Part shown: one piece after another, positions 56,036 through 64,000 of the stretch
How the letters are laid out: each line of letters starts with the position of its first letter
How positions within the stretch are numbered: the stretch's first letter is position 1
DNA from: Bradyrhizobium diazoefficiens
GTDB taxonomy: Bacteria; Pseudomonadota; Alphaproteobacteria; Rhizobiales; Xanthobacteraceae
DNA: 64,000 nt
NCBI RefSeq assembly: GCF_018131015.1
Contig: NZ_JAFCJJ010000007.1
Coordinates: 210,020-274,019, forward strand
Direction of reading: 5' to 3'
Program-made: the position numbers and the translations under genes
The notes under the pieces: model-generated
The model's input: only the letters and a program-made list of their open reading frames with translations
Told to the model about the DNA's origin: nothing
Databases searched by the model: none

Positions 56036-57202
56036 TTGAGCACCGCGCCGCGCATCGACATCGACCCCGCCGTCTTCTGGGCCGATCCCTATCCGATGCT
56101 GGCGAAGATGCGGAAAGAGGCGCCGATCGCCTTCGTGCCGCAGCTCGGGTCGACGCTGCTGGTCAGCCGCGACGACATCTCGATCTCCGAGAAGCAGATC
56201 GACGTGTTCTCCTCGCACCAGCCCGCCGGCCTGATGAACCGCCTGATGGGTCACAACATGATGCGCAAAGACGGCGAGGCGCACCAGATCGAGCGCCGTG
56301 CGTTCTTTCCCGCGGTGTCGCCGAAGACGGTGAAGGCGCACTGGATCGCGCAGTTCCAGGCCCATGCCGACCGCATCATCGATACAATCGCGCCGGAGAG
56401 CCGCATCGACCTCATGCGCGACTTCGCGCTGCCGTTTTCGGGTGAATGCCTGAAGTCGATCACCGGCCTCACCAATATCGGCTTTGCCGAGATGGACGCC
56501 TGGTCGCAGGGCATGATCGAGGGCATCGCCAATTACGGCGGCGAACCCGCGGTCGAGGCGCGCTGCCATGCCGCAACAGTCGGCATCGACGCCGCGATCG
56601 ACGACATGCTGCCGGTCAGACAAAAGCATCCCGACATGAGCCTGCTCGGCGTGCTGCTCTCTTCAGGCATGGCGATCGAGAGCGTGCGCGCCAACATCAA
56701 GCTCGCGATCTCCGGCGGCCAGAACGAGCCGCGCAAGGCGATTGCCGGCACGGTGTGGGCGCTGCTGAGCCATCCCGACCAGCTCGACCTCGTGCGCAAG
56801 GGCGAGGTGACCTGGCTGCAGGCCTTCGAGGAATATGCCCGCTGGATCTCGCCGATCGGCATGTCGCCGCGCCGCATCGCAAAGCCCTGGAGCATTCGCG
56901 ACGTCAGCTTCGAGACCGACGAGCGCGTGTTCCTGATGTTCGGCTCGGCCAATCGCGACGAGACGCATTTTGAGCGCGCCGACGCGTTCGATGTGACACG
57001 AGACACCGCCAAGAGCGTCGCGTTCGGCGCGGGCCCGCATTTCTGCGCGGGCGCTGCGGCCTCGCGCGCCATGATCGCCGATGTGGCGTTGCCGGCATTG
57101 TTCGCCCGCGCCGGGCAACTCGAGCTCGATGACGAGCCGGTGCGGATCGGCGGCTGGGCTTTTCGCGGGCTGCTCAATTTGCCGGTGAGATGGCAGCGCT
57201 GA
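56036..57202 (+). CDS. Cytochrome P450
   Basis: A 388-residue soluble bacterial P450. The heme-ligand loop is FGAGPHFCAGAAASR with Cys337, and the ExxR pair is Glu266-Arg269 (EEYARW). The I-helix has GGQNEPR in place of the usual acid-alcohol pair, which suggests an unusual way of activating oxygen or a special substrate. The start is TTG 56036, with GGGAGAGG upstream. No ferredoxin gene is adjacent. The substrate is unknown. Confidence 0.92.
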   Translation: MSTAPRIDIDPAVFWADPYPMLAKMRKEAPIAFVPQLGSTLLVSRDDISISEKQIDVFSSHQPAGLMNRLMGHNMMRKDGEAHQIERRAFFPAVSPKTVKAHWIAQFQAHADRIIDTIAPESRIDLMRDFALPFSGECLKSITGLTNIGFAEMDAWSQGMIEGIANYGGEPAVEARCHAATVGIDAAIDDMLPVRQKHPDMSLLGVLLSSGMAIESVRANIKLAISGGQNEPRKAIAGTVWALLSHPDQLDLVRKGEVTWLQAFEEYARWISPIGMSPRRIAKPWSIRDVSFETDERVFLMFGSANRDETHFERADAFDVTRDTAKSVAFGAGPHFCAGAAASRAMIADVALPALFARAGQLELDDEPVRIGGWAFRGLLNLPVRWQR

Positions 57203-57415
57203 ATCTGCCGGTCTGAAGAACGAAGAGCCCGGCGGGCTTCTCAGCGGGCCGGGCCAAGTTGGGGAGGGACGACGGAATCCGGCCGGAATGACCGGGCAAT
57301 TGGGTTGGCGATGGTTGCACGCTTGGTCTTGCGCGGAAGCTGGTTCTGTCAGCTTTCGCCTGCCGGACGTTTCGCCGTTTGCTGTGCCTGAGCTGATCCG
57401 CTTCGTGACCGGCGA

Positions 57416-57715
57416 TCAGTCGCTGTCGCAACGGCGCTCGCTCTTCGTCCTTTTCTCGCCGTCGGCCGTCTCCACCGTCGTGGTCACGGTGCGGCAGTTC
57501 TCACGGTCTCGTTGGTCGTATCGGTCGCGTCGTTCCTCCCGGCCGCGTCGCTCTTCGCCGATGGTCACGCCGCCCGGATCGACTCGAATCCCCGGGGCGA
57601 CCTGAACTCCCGGGGCCTGGTCTCTTTGCGCCAACTTCAGATCTGAAGACTGGGCTGGAGTGCTCACGAGCATCACGAACGCCGCAGCCATCACGGCATG
57701 CATCATCTTAGCCAT
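57416..57715 (-). CDS. Small exported protein, 99 aa, charged
   Basis: A signal peptide (MAKMMHAVMAAAFVMLVSTPAQS) is followed by a very charged mature part (GEERRGREERRDRYDQRDRE, then NCRTVTTTVETADGEKRTKSERRC) with two cysteines. AGGAG precedes the ATG. Function is unknown; similar short proteins are common in rhizobial envelopes. Confidence 0.72.
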   Translation of the reverse strand: MAKMMHAVMAAAFVMLVSTPAQSSDLKLAQRDQAPGVQVAPGIRVDPGGVTIGEERRGREERRDRYDQRDRENCRTVTTTVETADGEKRTKSERRCDSD

Positions 57716-57989
57716 CGATGTTCTCCTCGATCGCCGACGTGGACCTACGAGCCCCCAGAGAGCGACATGATCGGGTTCGGGCCTGGCTTCGCGCTATTGC
57801 CGAAGCGAGCCCCGGTCACTGCCGCGCGACGACATTGGTGTGCTTCATGCTGTGACGCTATTGATCCAGAGGACAATATCGATTGCTCATCGGTTCCGGC
57901 TTCTGCATGCCGAGTGGCATTCGTGCGCGCCGCCGCGCGTGCTGGAGGCAACCTGTGACGGAGTCTGCAGTGGCTGTCCGGCAACTCGC
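57716..57989. other. Intergenic region with no clear gene
   Basis: No frame here has convincing coding character or a ribosome site. It leads into the IS630 remnant and may be old insertion-associated DNA. Confidence 0.4.
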
Positions 57990-58235
57990 CCGCCTGACAT
58001 CAGCAATGATGAGCGTGCCGAACCGACCTCGCTGACGATGCGGCGGAAGACGGCGCAGGCGCTGGCTCCGGGAGCCTGAATCGTGCTGACCTTTGCGGAA
58101 GGCGGGCGGAGCACGGAAGCAGCAACCAGGCTGGGGGCTGGACCAGCAACCGTAGGCAAGCGGCGGCGACGTTTTATCGCGCAGCGCGTGGCCGGGCTGC
58201 GCGACGAGCCCCTCATTGGAGGACCCCTGACAGGG
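57990..58235 (+). pseudogene. IS630-family transposase remnant (N-terminal helix-turn-helix)
   Basis: One reading frame gives SNDERAEPTSLTMRRKTAQA, then an in-frame TGA at 58077-58079, then IVLTFAEGGRSTEAATRLGA and TVGKRRRRFIAQRVAGLRDE. This matches the start of IS630-type transposases, which continue ALRARIVL where the stop now lies. The DDE catalytic part is missing. No inverted repeats are obvious. It lies just upstream of the adhesin gene. Confidence 0.62.
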
Positions 58236-58409
58236 CGAAGGCCAGCGGCCTCAATGCTCCGGCCGAACACAGCGCGATGTTGCGACTTCTGGCGCAAGAC
58301 TCTGGCAACCCTTCCGCGTGTGGGGTACCCTGATCCCGGTAGGGGCATGCGTTGGTGTCTCAGCACGGACATCATTCACCAACCTATAAGGAAGCTCGGG
58401 GGGGCTGGC

Positions 58410-61400
58410 ATGGATTGTGGATTGGTCCACGGGTCGCGCATTGGCGCGCCTTGCGCAGATGAATCGTCAGGCCTGAGTGCAGAGTTTCGGCGCATTCCAC
58501 GATGGCGACGATGGTTGAGAGCCGCGCCATGCGGCGGGGCGTTGATATTGGCGGCGACGCTGCTGATGTCCCAGGATGTGCACGCGCAAGCCAACGCGAT
58601 CACGATCGGCAACCCCACCCATGTAAACGGCAACAACGATATCGCGATCGGCAATTCGAGCGCGGCGATAGGCGACAGTTCGATAGCACTCGGCACCAGC
58701 TCGCAAGCGGGCAGCGTCGGCAACATCGCCATCGGTGAAACCACCGGAACCTTGGGCAACTACGCGGTGGCGGTGGGAAATAGCGGAAGGGCCATCGGCG
58801 CCTATACGACGTCGGTGGGATCGGCCGCCGTCGTTTCAGGCGACAATTCGGGCGCGTTCGGCGGCGCGCAGGCGGTGTACGGCGCCGGCACCTTCTCGGT
58901 GGGCGGCCAAAACTCCGTCAACCCCTTCATAACCGCCGGCTGGGGCGACAACGTCAACTTGCTTGGCTCGAGCAACATGGTCGCCTTCTCGGCAACCGCC
59001 GCAGGCTCCGCGTTGCTCGGCAACTCCAACACGGTCGAGGCGACCAACGCGATCGCGATCGGCAATTCCAACAACGTGACCGGCACCAGCGCTATCGCGC
59101 TCGGCAACGCGACCACGGCGAGCGGTGCCAGTTCGATGGCACTGGGCGTCGGCGCGCAAGTGACCGGCACCGGCGGCATGGCCATCGGTGCAGGCAGCTC
59201 GTCCACAGGCGCCGACGCGCTGGCCATGGGATTCGGCACATCGGCCAATGGCAACCATGCAACGTCGGTAGGAACGGGCAACACCGTCACCGGCTCCAGT
59301 TCCGGCGCGTTCGGCTCCGGGCAGGCGGTGAACGGAACCCAAAGCGTCGGGATCGGCAATTTCAGTTTGATCAACGGCAACGGCAGCTTCGCGTTGGGTG
59401 ACAATAACTTTGTCAACGGCACGGCAACGGCCGGCTGGGGCAACAATGTCAACGTGGTCGGCTCGAGCAACAACGTCGCCAGCACGGCAAGTGCCGTGGG
59501 CGCCGCGCTGCTCGGCAACTCGAACACGGTCAATGCCACCAACGCGATCGCGATCGGCAACGCCAACAATGTGACCGGCAACAGCGCTGTCGCGCTCGGC
59601 AATGCGAGCACGGCGAGCGGCGCCAGTTCGATGGCGCTCGGCGTCGGCGCGCAAGTGACCGGCACCGGCGGCGTTGCCCTCGGTGCAGGCAGCTCGTCCG
59701 CGGGCACAGGCGCGCTGGCCATGGGATTTGGCTCGTCGACCAATGGCAACAATGCAACGTCGATGGGATCGGGCAACACTGTCACGGGCGCCAATTCCGG
59801 CGCATTCGGCACCGGGCAGACGGTGAACGGCATCGGCAGCTTCGGAATCGGCGATCCCAACACGATCAACGGCAATGGCACCTTCGTGTTGGGCGACAAC
59901 AACGTTGTCAACAGCACGGCAACGGCCGGCTGGGGCGACAATGTCAACGTGGTCGGCTCGAGCAACACCGTCGCCGGCACGGCAAGCGCCGCAGGCGCCG
60001 CGTTGCTCGGCAACTCGAACACGGTCAATGCGACCAACGCGATCGCGCTCGGCAACGCCAACAATGTGACCGGCAACAGCGCTGTCGCGCTCGGCAATGC
60101 GAGCACGGCGAGCGGCGCCAGTTCGATGGCGCTCGGCGTCGGCGCGCAAGCGACCAACACCAGCGCCACGGCGATCGGCAACGGCGCCCAGGCAACCGGC
60201 GACAACAGCATCGCGGCCGGCGCCAACAGCACGGCTGCGGGACGTATCGCGTCCGCGTTCGGGCAGTTGGCCAGCGCGGGCGGCGACAACAGCCTGGCGG
60301 CCGGCTCGAGCGCGAATGCCAGCGGCACGGCGGCGGTCGCGCTCGGCAACGGGGCGCAGGCCAACGGCATCAGCGCCACCGCGATCGGCAATGGCGCCCA
60401 GGCAACCGGCGACAACAGCATCGCGGCCGGCGCCAACAGCACGGCTGCGGGGCGTCTCGCGTCCGCGTTCGGGCAGTTCGCCAGCGCAGGCGGCGACAAC
60501 AGCCTGGCGGCCGGCTCGAGCGCGAATGCCAACGGCACGGCGGCGGTCGCGCTCGGCAAGGCGGCGCAGGCCAACGGCACCAATGCTACGGCGATCGGCA
60601 ACGGCGCCCAGGTAACCGGCGACAACAGCATCGCGGCCGGCGCCAACAGCACGGCTGCGGGGCGTCTCGCGTCCGCGTTCGGGCAGTCCGCCAGCGCAGG
60701 CGGTGACAACAGCCTGGCGGCTGGCTCGAGCGCGAATGCCAACGGTACGGCGGCGGTCGCGCTCGGCAACGGGGCGCAGGCCAACGGCACCAACGCGATC
60801 GCGATCGGAAATGGCGCGATCTCGGCGCCCAATTCGGTGGTGATCGGTCCCGGCGCGACCGACAACAACTTTGCCAATGCATCGGTCTACGGCGCGGGCG
60901 CGCAGGTGGGTGCGGCCGGCAACGTCGCGATCGGCAATGGCGCGAGCGCGGCGGGCGCAAATTCCGTGGCGCTCGGCGAGGCGAGCGTGGCGGCCGGCAT
61001 CGGTTCGGCCGCGATCGGCCGCGGCGCCGTCGTGGTGGCGGGCGCCACCAATTCGGTCGCGGTCGGGCAGGGCTCGGTCGCGACCGCGCCGAACACCGTC
61101 TCGTTCGGCTCGTCCGGCAATGAACGGCGGCTCACCAATGTCGCGGCCGGCATCGCGCCGACCGATGCCGTCAACATGTCGCAGATCAGCGGTATCGCGG
61201 CCGGCGTGCAGGCGCAAGTCGGTGGCCTGCAGACACAGGTGAACGGGTTGCAGGCGCGGGTGACCGGACTGCAGACGCAGGTCAACCACGCCAATTCCGG
61301 CGTCGCGATGGCGATGGCCATGGGCGGCGGCTTCCTGCCGGACAACAAGCGCTTCGCGATTGCCACGAACTACGGCTCGTTCTCCGGACAGGGTGCCGTC

Positions 61401-61520
61401 GCGCTGACCGGTCTGGCGCGGCTCAGCGACAACGTCGTGCTGTCCGGCTCCGCCGCCTATGGCATGGGGATCGACGCGGAGAAGTTCGGCGGGCGCGTGG
61501 GGATGCAGTACGCGTGGTAA
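58410..61520 (+). CDS. Trimeric autotransporter adhesin (YadA-like)
   Basis: A 1036-residue protein. A long N-terminal region with a hydrophobic signal (LRAAPCGGALILAATLLMSQ, cleavage near VHAQA) precedes YadA-head repeats of the type AIAIGNxxxVTGxxAVALG across about residues 65-900. A short stalk (MSQISGIAAGVQAQVGGLQ, coiled coil) and a YadA anchor follow, ending GRVGMQYAW. It should form outer-membrane trimers and bind surfaces or hosts. The gene starts at ATG 58410 after GGGGG; an in-frame extension upstream is derived from the transposase remnant and is rejected. Confidence 0.9.
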   Translation: MDCGLVHGSRIGAPCADESSGLSAEFRRIPRWRRWLRAAPCGGALILAATLLMSQDVHAQANAITIGNPTHVNGNNDIAIGNSSAAIGDSSIALGTSSQAGSVGNIAIGETTGTLGNYAVAVGNSGRAIGAYTTSVGSAAVVSGDNSGAFGGAQAVYGAGTFSVGGQNSVNPFITAGWGDNVNLLGSSNMVAFSATAAGSALLGNSNTVEATNAIAIGNSNNVTGTSAIALGNATTASGASSMALGVGAQVTGTGGMAIGAGSSSTGADALAMGFGTSANGNHATSVGTGNTVTGSSSGAFGSGQAVNGTQSVGIGNFSLINGNGSFALGDNNFVNGTATAGWGNNVNVVGSSNNVASTASAVGAALLGNSNTVNATNAIAIGNANNVTGNSAVALGNASTASGASSMALGVGAQVTGTGGVALGAGSSSAGTGALAMGFGSSTNGNNATSMGSGNTVTGANSGAFGTGQTVNGIGSFGIGDPNTINGNGTFVLGDNNVVNSTATAGWGDNVNVVGSSNTVAGTASAAGAALLGNSNTVNATNAIALGNANNVTGNSAVALGNASTASGASSMALGVGAQATNTSATAIGNGAQATGDNSIAAGANSTAAGRIASAFGQLASAGGDNSLAAGSSANASGTAAVALGNGAQANGISATAIGNGAQATGDNSIAAGANSTAAGRLASAFGQFASAGGDNSLAAGSSANANGTAAVALGKAAQANGTNATAIGNGAQVTGDNSIAAGANSTAAGRLASAFGQSASAGGDNSLAAGSSANANGTAAVALGNGAQANGTNAIAIGNGAISAPNSVVIGPGATDNNFANASVYGAGAQVGAAGNVAIGNGASAAGANSVALGEASVAAGIGSAAIGRGAVVVAGATNSVAVGQGSVATAPNTVSFGSSGNERRLTNVAAGIAPTDAVNMSQISGIAAGVQAQVGGLQTQVNGLQARVTGLQTQVNHANSGVAMAMAMGGGFLPDNKRFAIATNYGSFSGQGAVALTGLARLSDNVVLSGSAAYGMGIDAEKFGGRVGMQYAW
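58839..60170 (+). repeat. Long internal repeats of the adhesin gene, 495-bp period
   Basis: Matching positions recur at 59026, 59521 and 60016, giving a period of 495 bp or 165 codons. The last two copies are nearly identical; the first is more divergent and shorter by 42 bp in part. Confidence 0.8.
60171..60800 (+). repeat. Tandem 210-bp repeats of the adhesin gene
   Basis: Three almost identical units start at 60171, 60381 and 60591, each encoding 70 residues, followed by a partial start at 60801. Confidence 0.88.
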
Positions 61521-61587
61521 GCGACTCCGTCTCCCGCATGCTGCCGGTGCGGTGGCTGCATTAGCGGACGCCCGCGACGATGGCATC

Positions 61588-61818
61588 ATGCCAGTGTTTT
61601 GCCCGACGTGTCAAGCGAAATTTCGGAAAAAGCGTAAGTCATTGTTTTTGTTCGCGCGGCTATCGGTGCATGGGGTTGTTTTCGACATTTCCAGAAGCTC
61701 GGGCCGCAGCGCCGCGCTGGCCTACTGGCACGGTCAATATGTGGCGGTCGATCAGGACGAGGACGCGGCAAGGCTCGCCGAGGTCAGCGTCCCCGGACGG
61801 CGCGTCCACGCGAGGTAG
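61588..61818 (+). CDS. Doubtful small protein, 76 aa
   Basis: The frame starts MPVFCPTCQAKFRKK, with a CxxC pair, and its second half has the high GC third positions of local genes. No ribosome site precedes the ATG, and no family is recognised. It may be a real small gene or the end of a decayed one. Confidence 0.28.
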   Translation: MPVFCPTCQAKFRKKRKSLFLFARLSVHGVVFDISRSSGRSAALAYWHGQYVAVDQDEDAARLAEVSVPGRRVHAR

Positions 61819-61823
61819 ACAGG

Positions 61824-61885
61824 CTAAAGCATGATCCGGAAAAGTGCGAAGCGGTTTTCCGGAAAGATCATGCGCAAACAACAAA
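61824..61885. repeat. Dispersed palindromic repeat (AAGCATGATCCGGAAAAGTG family)
   Basis: Arms GCATGATCCGGAAAAGTGCG and GGTTTTCCGGAAAGATCATG face each other. Such units are common between rhizobial genes. Confidence 0.72.
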
Positions 61886-61886
61886 C

Positions 61887-61907
61887 TAAAGCGCTGTAAG
61901 CGCTTTA
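61887..61907 (-). terminator. Hairpin at the end of the lectin gene
   Basis: A perfect nine-base stem TAAAGCGCT / AGCGCTTTA with a three-base loop begins within the lectin stop codon. On the minus strand it is followed by GTTTGTTGTTTG, a loose T-rich stretch. Confidence 0.6.
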
Positions 61908-62288
61908 GTCGAGCAGCGCGGTCAGCGTCGCCGGCGAGTCGATGACGACGTTGCTGTTGCGGATGCTCGCCCAGACTGCGGTGACCGACTGCTTGGCGTT
62001 AGTCAGGGGGACGCCGACCACGAGCGTGGTGGGGACACGTCCAAACGAGCTCGGCTTCTGCTCGTTGTAAGTGAAGGCCGCCGTCACCGGTTGCACGGTC
62101 TTGCCCACCAGGATCCCGAATTGCCCGCCGGGATTGTTGTCGCCCTGTGCGTAGGGGTTCGGGACGTTCAGGATCATGATGGCGATGGTCCCGACGCCCT
62201 CCGGAATGGTAAGGGTCAGGCCCGGAATGGCCGTCCATCCGGCCTGGTTGGTCGAGTGCGATCCGCTGCTCTGCGCGTAAAGGCTCAT
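61905..62288 (-). CDS. TNF-like lectin, BC2L-C N-domain type (candidate)
   Basis: A 127-residue beta-rich protein without a signal peptide. From memory it aligns along nearly its whole length with the N-terminal fucose-binding TNF-like domain of Burkholderia lectin BC2L-C: ILNVPNPYAQGDNNPGGQF, FTYNEQKPSSFGR, PTTLVVGV, WASIRNSNVVIDSPATLTAL. Contact residues recalled for that lectin are mostly kept: Thr73, Tyr74, Ser81, Arg84, Arg110, Asp117 and Ser118. Two differ (Gln57 for Tyr, Phe82 for Thr), so specificity may have changed. It would form a trimer. ATG 62288 follows GGGGGAG. The second lectin domain of BC2L-C is absent. Confidence 0.75.
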   Translation of the reverse strand: MSLYAQSSGSHSTNQAGWTAIPGLTLTIPEGVGTIAIMILNVPNPYAQGDNNPGGQFGILVGKTVQPVTAAFTYNEQKPSSFGRVPTTLVVGVPLTNAKQSVTAVWASIRNSNVVIDSPATLTALLD

Positions 62289-62500
62289 GAAAACGTCTCC
62301 CCCAGTCAATGCCGGCGATCATAGCAACAACAGGTTGTGAAAGACAATTGGTTTGCCCCGGCGGACGCGAAGATTCGCGTCCGGCAGTGCGGCAGCGGAG
62401 GTGGTGGCGTTTTGGTTTGCCGCGGCCTAAAAGCGGTCAGGATGAGGCGAGGGCAGCTGCGGTCGTCGATCGCCCGCTTGCAATGTGGTGTCGGATCTTG

Positions 62501-62659
62501 ATGAAGCGGCTGGCAGTCTGGACGTTCTACGCCGTCGGTGCGCTGGCGGTCGCCTATCTCGCGCTCTATGCCTATGCGATGTTCAGCGGCCAGCCCGTGA
62601 TCATCCCCGGCGATCCCATCCACATCTTCCGCAAGCCCGACGCGCCGAGCTATTCGTGA
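62501..62659 (+). CDS. Small membrane protein, 52 aa
   Basis: One helix (AVWTFYAVGALAVAYLALYAYAMF) is followed by SGQPVIIPGDPIHIFRKPD. It looks like a real short membrane protein with local codon use, but the ribosome site is weak. No family is recognised. It converges with the M20 peptidase gene, 6 bp apart. Confidence 0.5.
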   Translation: MKRLAVWTFYAVGALAVAYLALYAYAMFSGQPVIIPGDPIHIFRKPDAPSYS

Positions 62660-62665
62660 GTGAGC

Positions 62666-63814
62666 TCATCCCCTCAGGATCGCCAGCGCCAGCGCCTGTG
62701 CGCGCGGCACGATGCTGTCGAGCTCGAGATATTCCTCCGGCGTGTGCGCAAGGCCGCCGACCGGCCCGACGCCGCAGATCGTCGGCGCGCCGACCGCGGC
62801 GGTGAAGCCGGAATCGGCGCAGCCGCCGGAAAACTCGCCTTCGAGCGTGGTGAGCCCGGCCTGCCTCGCGGCCGCCTGATAGGTTTCGAACAGCGCCTTC
62901 GACGCCTCGCCCTGCACCACCGGCACGAACTCGCCCTTGACCGTCAGCGTGGCACTCGTGCCCGGCACGTAAGACGTTGCGATGATCTTTTCGATCGCGG
63001 CCATCACTCTTGCCCGGTCCGCCGGATCGACATAGCGCAGGTCGATCTGGCCCTCGGCATTGGGCGCGGTGGTGTTGACGGACTGGCCGCCGGAGACGAG
63101 GCCGACATTGAGCGTGATGCCCTTGTCGAGATCGGTCAGGGCGTGGATCTGCACGACCTTGTGCGCGAGCTCGCCGATCGCGCTGACGCCGGCGGCGAAA
63201 TTGGCGCCGGAATGCGCGGCCTTGCCGGTGATGGCGAACTGCATGAAGATGCCGCCCTTGCGGCCGGTGACGACGTTGCCGGTCGGGCGCCCCGGCTCGG
63301 AATTGAACACGGCGCGCGCACCACGCCCCTCGCGCTCGATCACCGGCCGCGAGGAGGGCGAGGCGATCTCCTCGTCCGAGGTGATCAGCACCTTGATCGG
63401 ATGCGGATTGCCGCCGAACTTCTGGAAGGCCGTGGCCACGAACACGTTCATGACGAGGCCGGCCTTCATGTCGGCCACGCCCGGACCATAGGCGCGCTTG
63501 TCCCTGATCGTGAACGGGCGGCGTCCGGCCTCGCCCTTGCCGAACACGGTGTCGCGATGCCCCATCAACAGCACCGGCCGCTCGTTGCTGCCGGGCTTGG
63601 CGATGTCGGCATGGATTGCGTCGCCGAAAGTGCCGTGGCTCTCGCGCCGGCAGGGAATGCCATGCTCGGCAAAGTGCCGCTCGAACCGCGCGCCGACCGC
63701 ATCGACGCCCTCCTTGTCGTAGGACCCGGAATCGATGTTCACGACGTCGCGCAGCAGGTCGATCATCGCCTGCCGCTGCGACGCCAGCCATTCCGTGATT
63801 TGAGCTTCCGACAT
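62666..63814 (-). CDS. M20 family metallopeptidase (glutamate carboxypeptidase-like)
   Basis: A 382-residue zinc hydrolase. Metal ligands and catalytic residues are His86 (LLMGHRDTVF), Asp115 (GPGVADMKAG), Glu148-Glu149 (TSDEEI), Glu173 (NSEPGRP) and a C-terminal His (GGLAHTPEEY). The dimerisation domain is at about 185-295 (KGGIFMQFAITGKAAHSGANF). It resembles carboxypeptidase G2 and related M20A enzymes that release C-terminal glutamate or cleave N-acyl amino acids. No signal peptide is present, so it is cytoplasmic. GAGGG precedes the ATG. Confidence 0.92.
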   Translation of the reverse strand: MSEAQITEWLASQRQAMIDLLRDVVNIDSGSYDKEGVDAVGARFERHFAEHGIPCRRESHGTFGDAIHADIAKPGSNERPVLLMGHRDTVFGKGEAGRRPFTIRDKRAYGPGVADMKAGLVMNVFVATAFQKFGGNPHPIKVLITSDEEIASPSSRPVIEREGRGARAVFNSEPGRPTGNVVTGRKGGIFMQFAITGKAAHSGANFAAGVSAIGELAHKVVQIHALTDLDKGITLNVGLVSGGQSVNTTAPNAEGQIDLRYVDPADRARVMAAIEKIIATSYVPGTSATLTVKGEFVPVVQGEASKALFETYQAAARQAGLTTLEGEFSGGCADSGFTAAVGAPTICGVGPVGGLAHTPEEYLELDSIVPRAQALALAILRG

Positions 63815-63903
63815 GTTGACCCTCGCGTGGTTGTCGATGGCGCTTATACGAGGTTGCGCGAGCGCGACCTAGTCGTGGGATGCGGCCCGGCCATGCCTAC
63901 AGA

Positions 63904-63933
63904 TGTCGTCCCGGCGAAGGCCGGGACCCATAT
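63904..63933. repeat. Single arm of the GTCGTCCCGGCGAAGGCCGG repeat
   Basis: The sequence matches one arm of the inverted repeat at 41280-41418. It lies just before the right edge of the window; the 186 bp after the peptidase gene show no other feature. Confidence 0.6.
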
Positions 63934-64000
63934 GTGGACGGCCCCCGTGGCACAAGAGCTTTGAGAGATTTGATCGGATCGCTTGCATCCATATGTGCGG

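Larger units (their letters stand above)
61521..61904. other. 384-bp region after the adhesin gene
   Basis: It holds a doubtful short frame at 61588-61818, a dispersed repeat at 61824-61885 and the terminator hairpin of the lectin gene. Nothing else is seen. Confidence 0.5.

Noticed and set aside
57203..57415. Weak hairpin AGCCC-GGC-GGGCT after the P450 gene as terminator
   Set aside because: The stem is only five pairs and no T tract follows.
58083..58409. Extension of the adhesin gene to 58083
   Set aside because: The extra part is transposase-derived sequence; a proper start with a ribosome site is at 58410.
60171..60800. CRISPR-like tandem repeats
   Set aside because: Units are 210 bp, in frame and coding for YadA head repeats; there are no short repeats with unique spacers and no cas genes.
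58836..61589. Long open frames antisense to the adhesin gene
   Set aside because: They mirror the repetitive coding sequence and give repetitive Arg/Ala- or Pro/Leu-rich products without signals or domains.

Overview
The window is a GC-rich alphaproteobacterial chromosome segment. It most likely comes from Bradyrhizobium or a close relative. The reasons are nirK-nirV with hemN, nnrR and nnrS, a napEDABC operon, FixK/NnrR-type TTG-N8-CAA boxes, typical small DUF3551 and DUF3309 proteins, and several families of intergenic palindromic repeats of the kind seen in that group. No rRNA, tRNA, CRISPR array or intact mobile element is visible.

Layout. 0-2.1 kb: C-terminal part of a type V autotransporter. 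2.2-8.8 kb: denitrification and nitric oxide island (nirV, nirK, a 67-aa membrane protein, hemN, a DUF1858 protein, nnrR, nnrS) with four boxes of a TTGCG subtype. 9-11.5 kb: orphan FixJ-like regulator and a DUF4139 protein. 11.6-16.1 kb: carbohydrate-type ABC transporter (two permeases, binding protein, no ATPase) with a 2-hydroxyacid dehydrogenase. 16.3-20.8 kb: chemoreceptor, Bug-type binding protein, EamA transporter, DUF1330 protein. 21-31.4 kb: large cyclase/AAA/TPR protein, methyltransferase, unknown proteins, second EamA transporter, CrtI-like flavoprotein and a frameshifted Mg2+-type P-type ATPase; four genes or gene pairs here have TTGA-subtype FixK-like boxes. 31.5-41.2 kb: purA, CBS protein, many small envelope proteins, msrA-msrB and a caspase-like TPR protein. 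41.4-46.9 kb: RecD-like helicase and napEDABC with a perfect FixK-like box. 47-57.7 kb: acyltransferase, luciferase-like monooxygenase, a tightly overlapping six-gene operon of unknown role, an L,D-transpeptidase and a cytochrome P450. 58-61.5 kb: an IS630 remnant followed by a highly repetitive trimeric autotransporter adhesin. 61.9-63.8 kb: a TNF-like (BC2L-C N-domain type) lectin candidate and an M20 peptidase.

How the parts fit. NapABC reduces nitrate to nitrite and NirK reduces nitrite to NO. NnrR and NnrS handle NO sensing and stress, and HemN supplies heme without oxygen. The boxes fall into two sequence classes. TTGCG-type boxes lie beside nirK, hemN, DUF1858 and nnrR/nnrS. TTGA-type boxes lie beside nap, the split ATPase, the CrtI-like gene, a DUF3551 gene and an unknown protein. 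This suggests two overlapping low-oxygen and NO regulons. The observations most worth following up are the ATPase split exactly at a CTT-TGA site, the lectin candidate, the unknown operon at 50-55 kb, and the uncharacterised small genes attached to the boxes.
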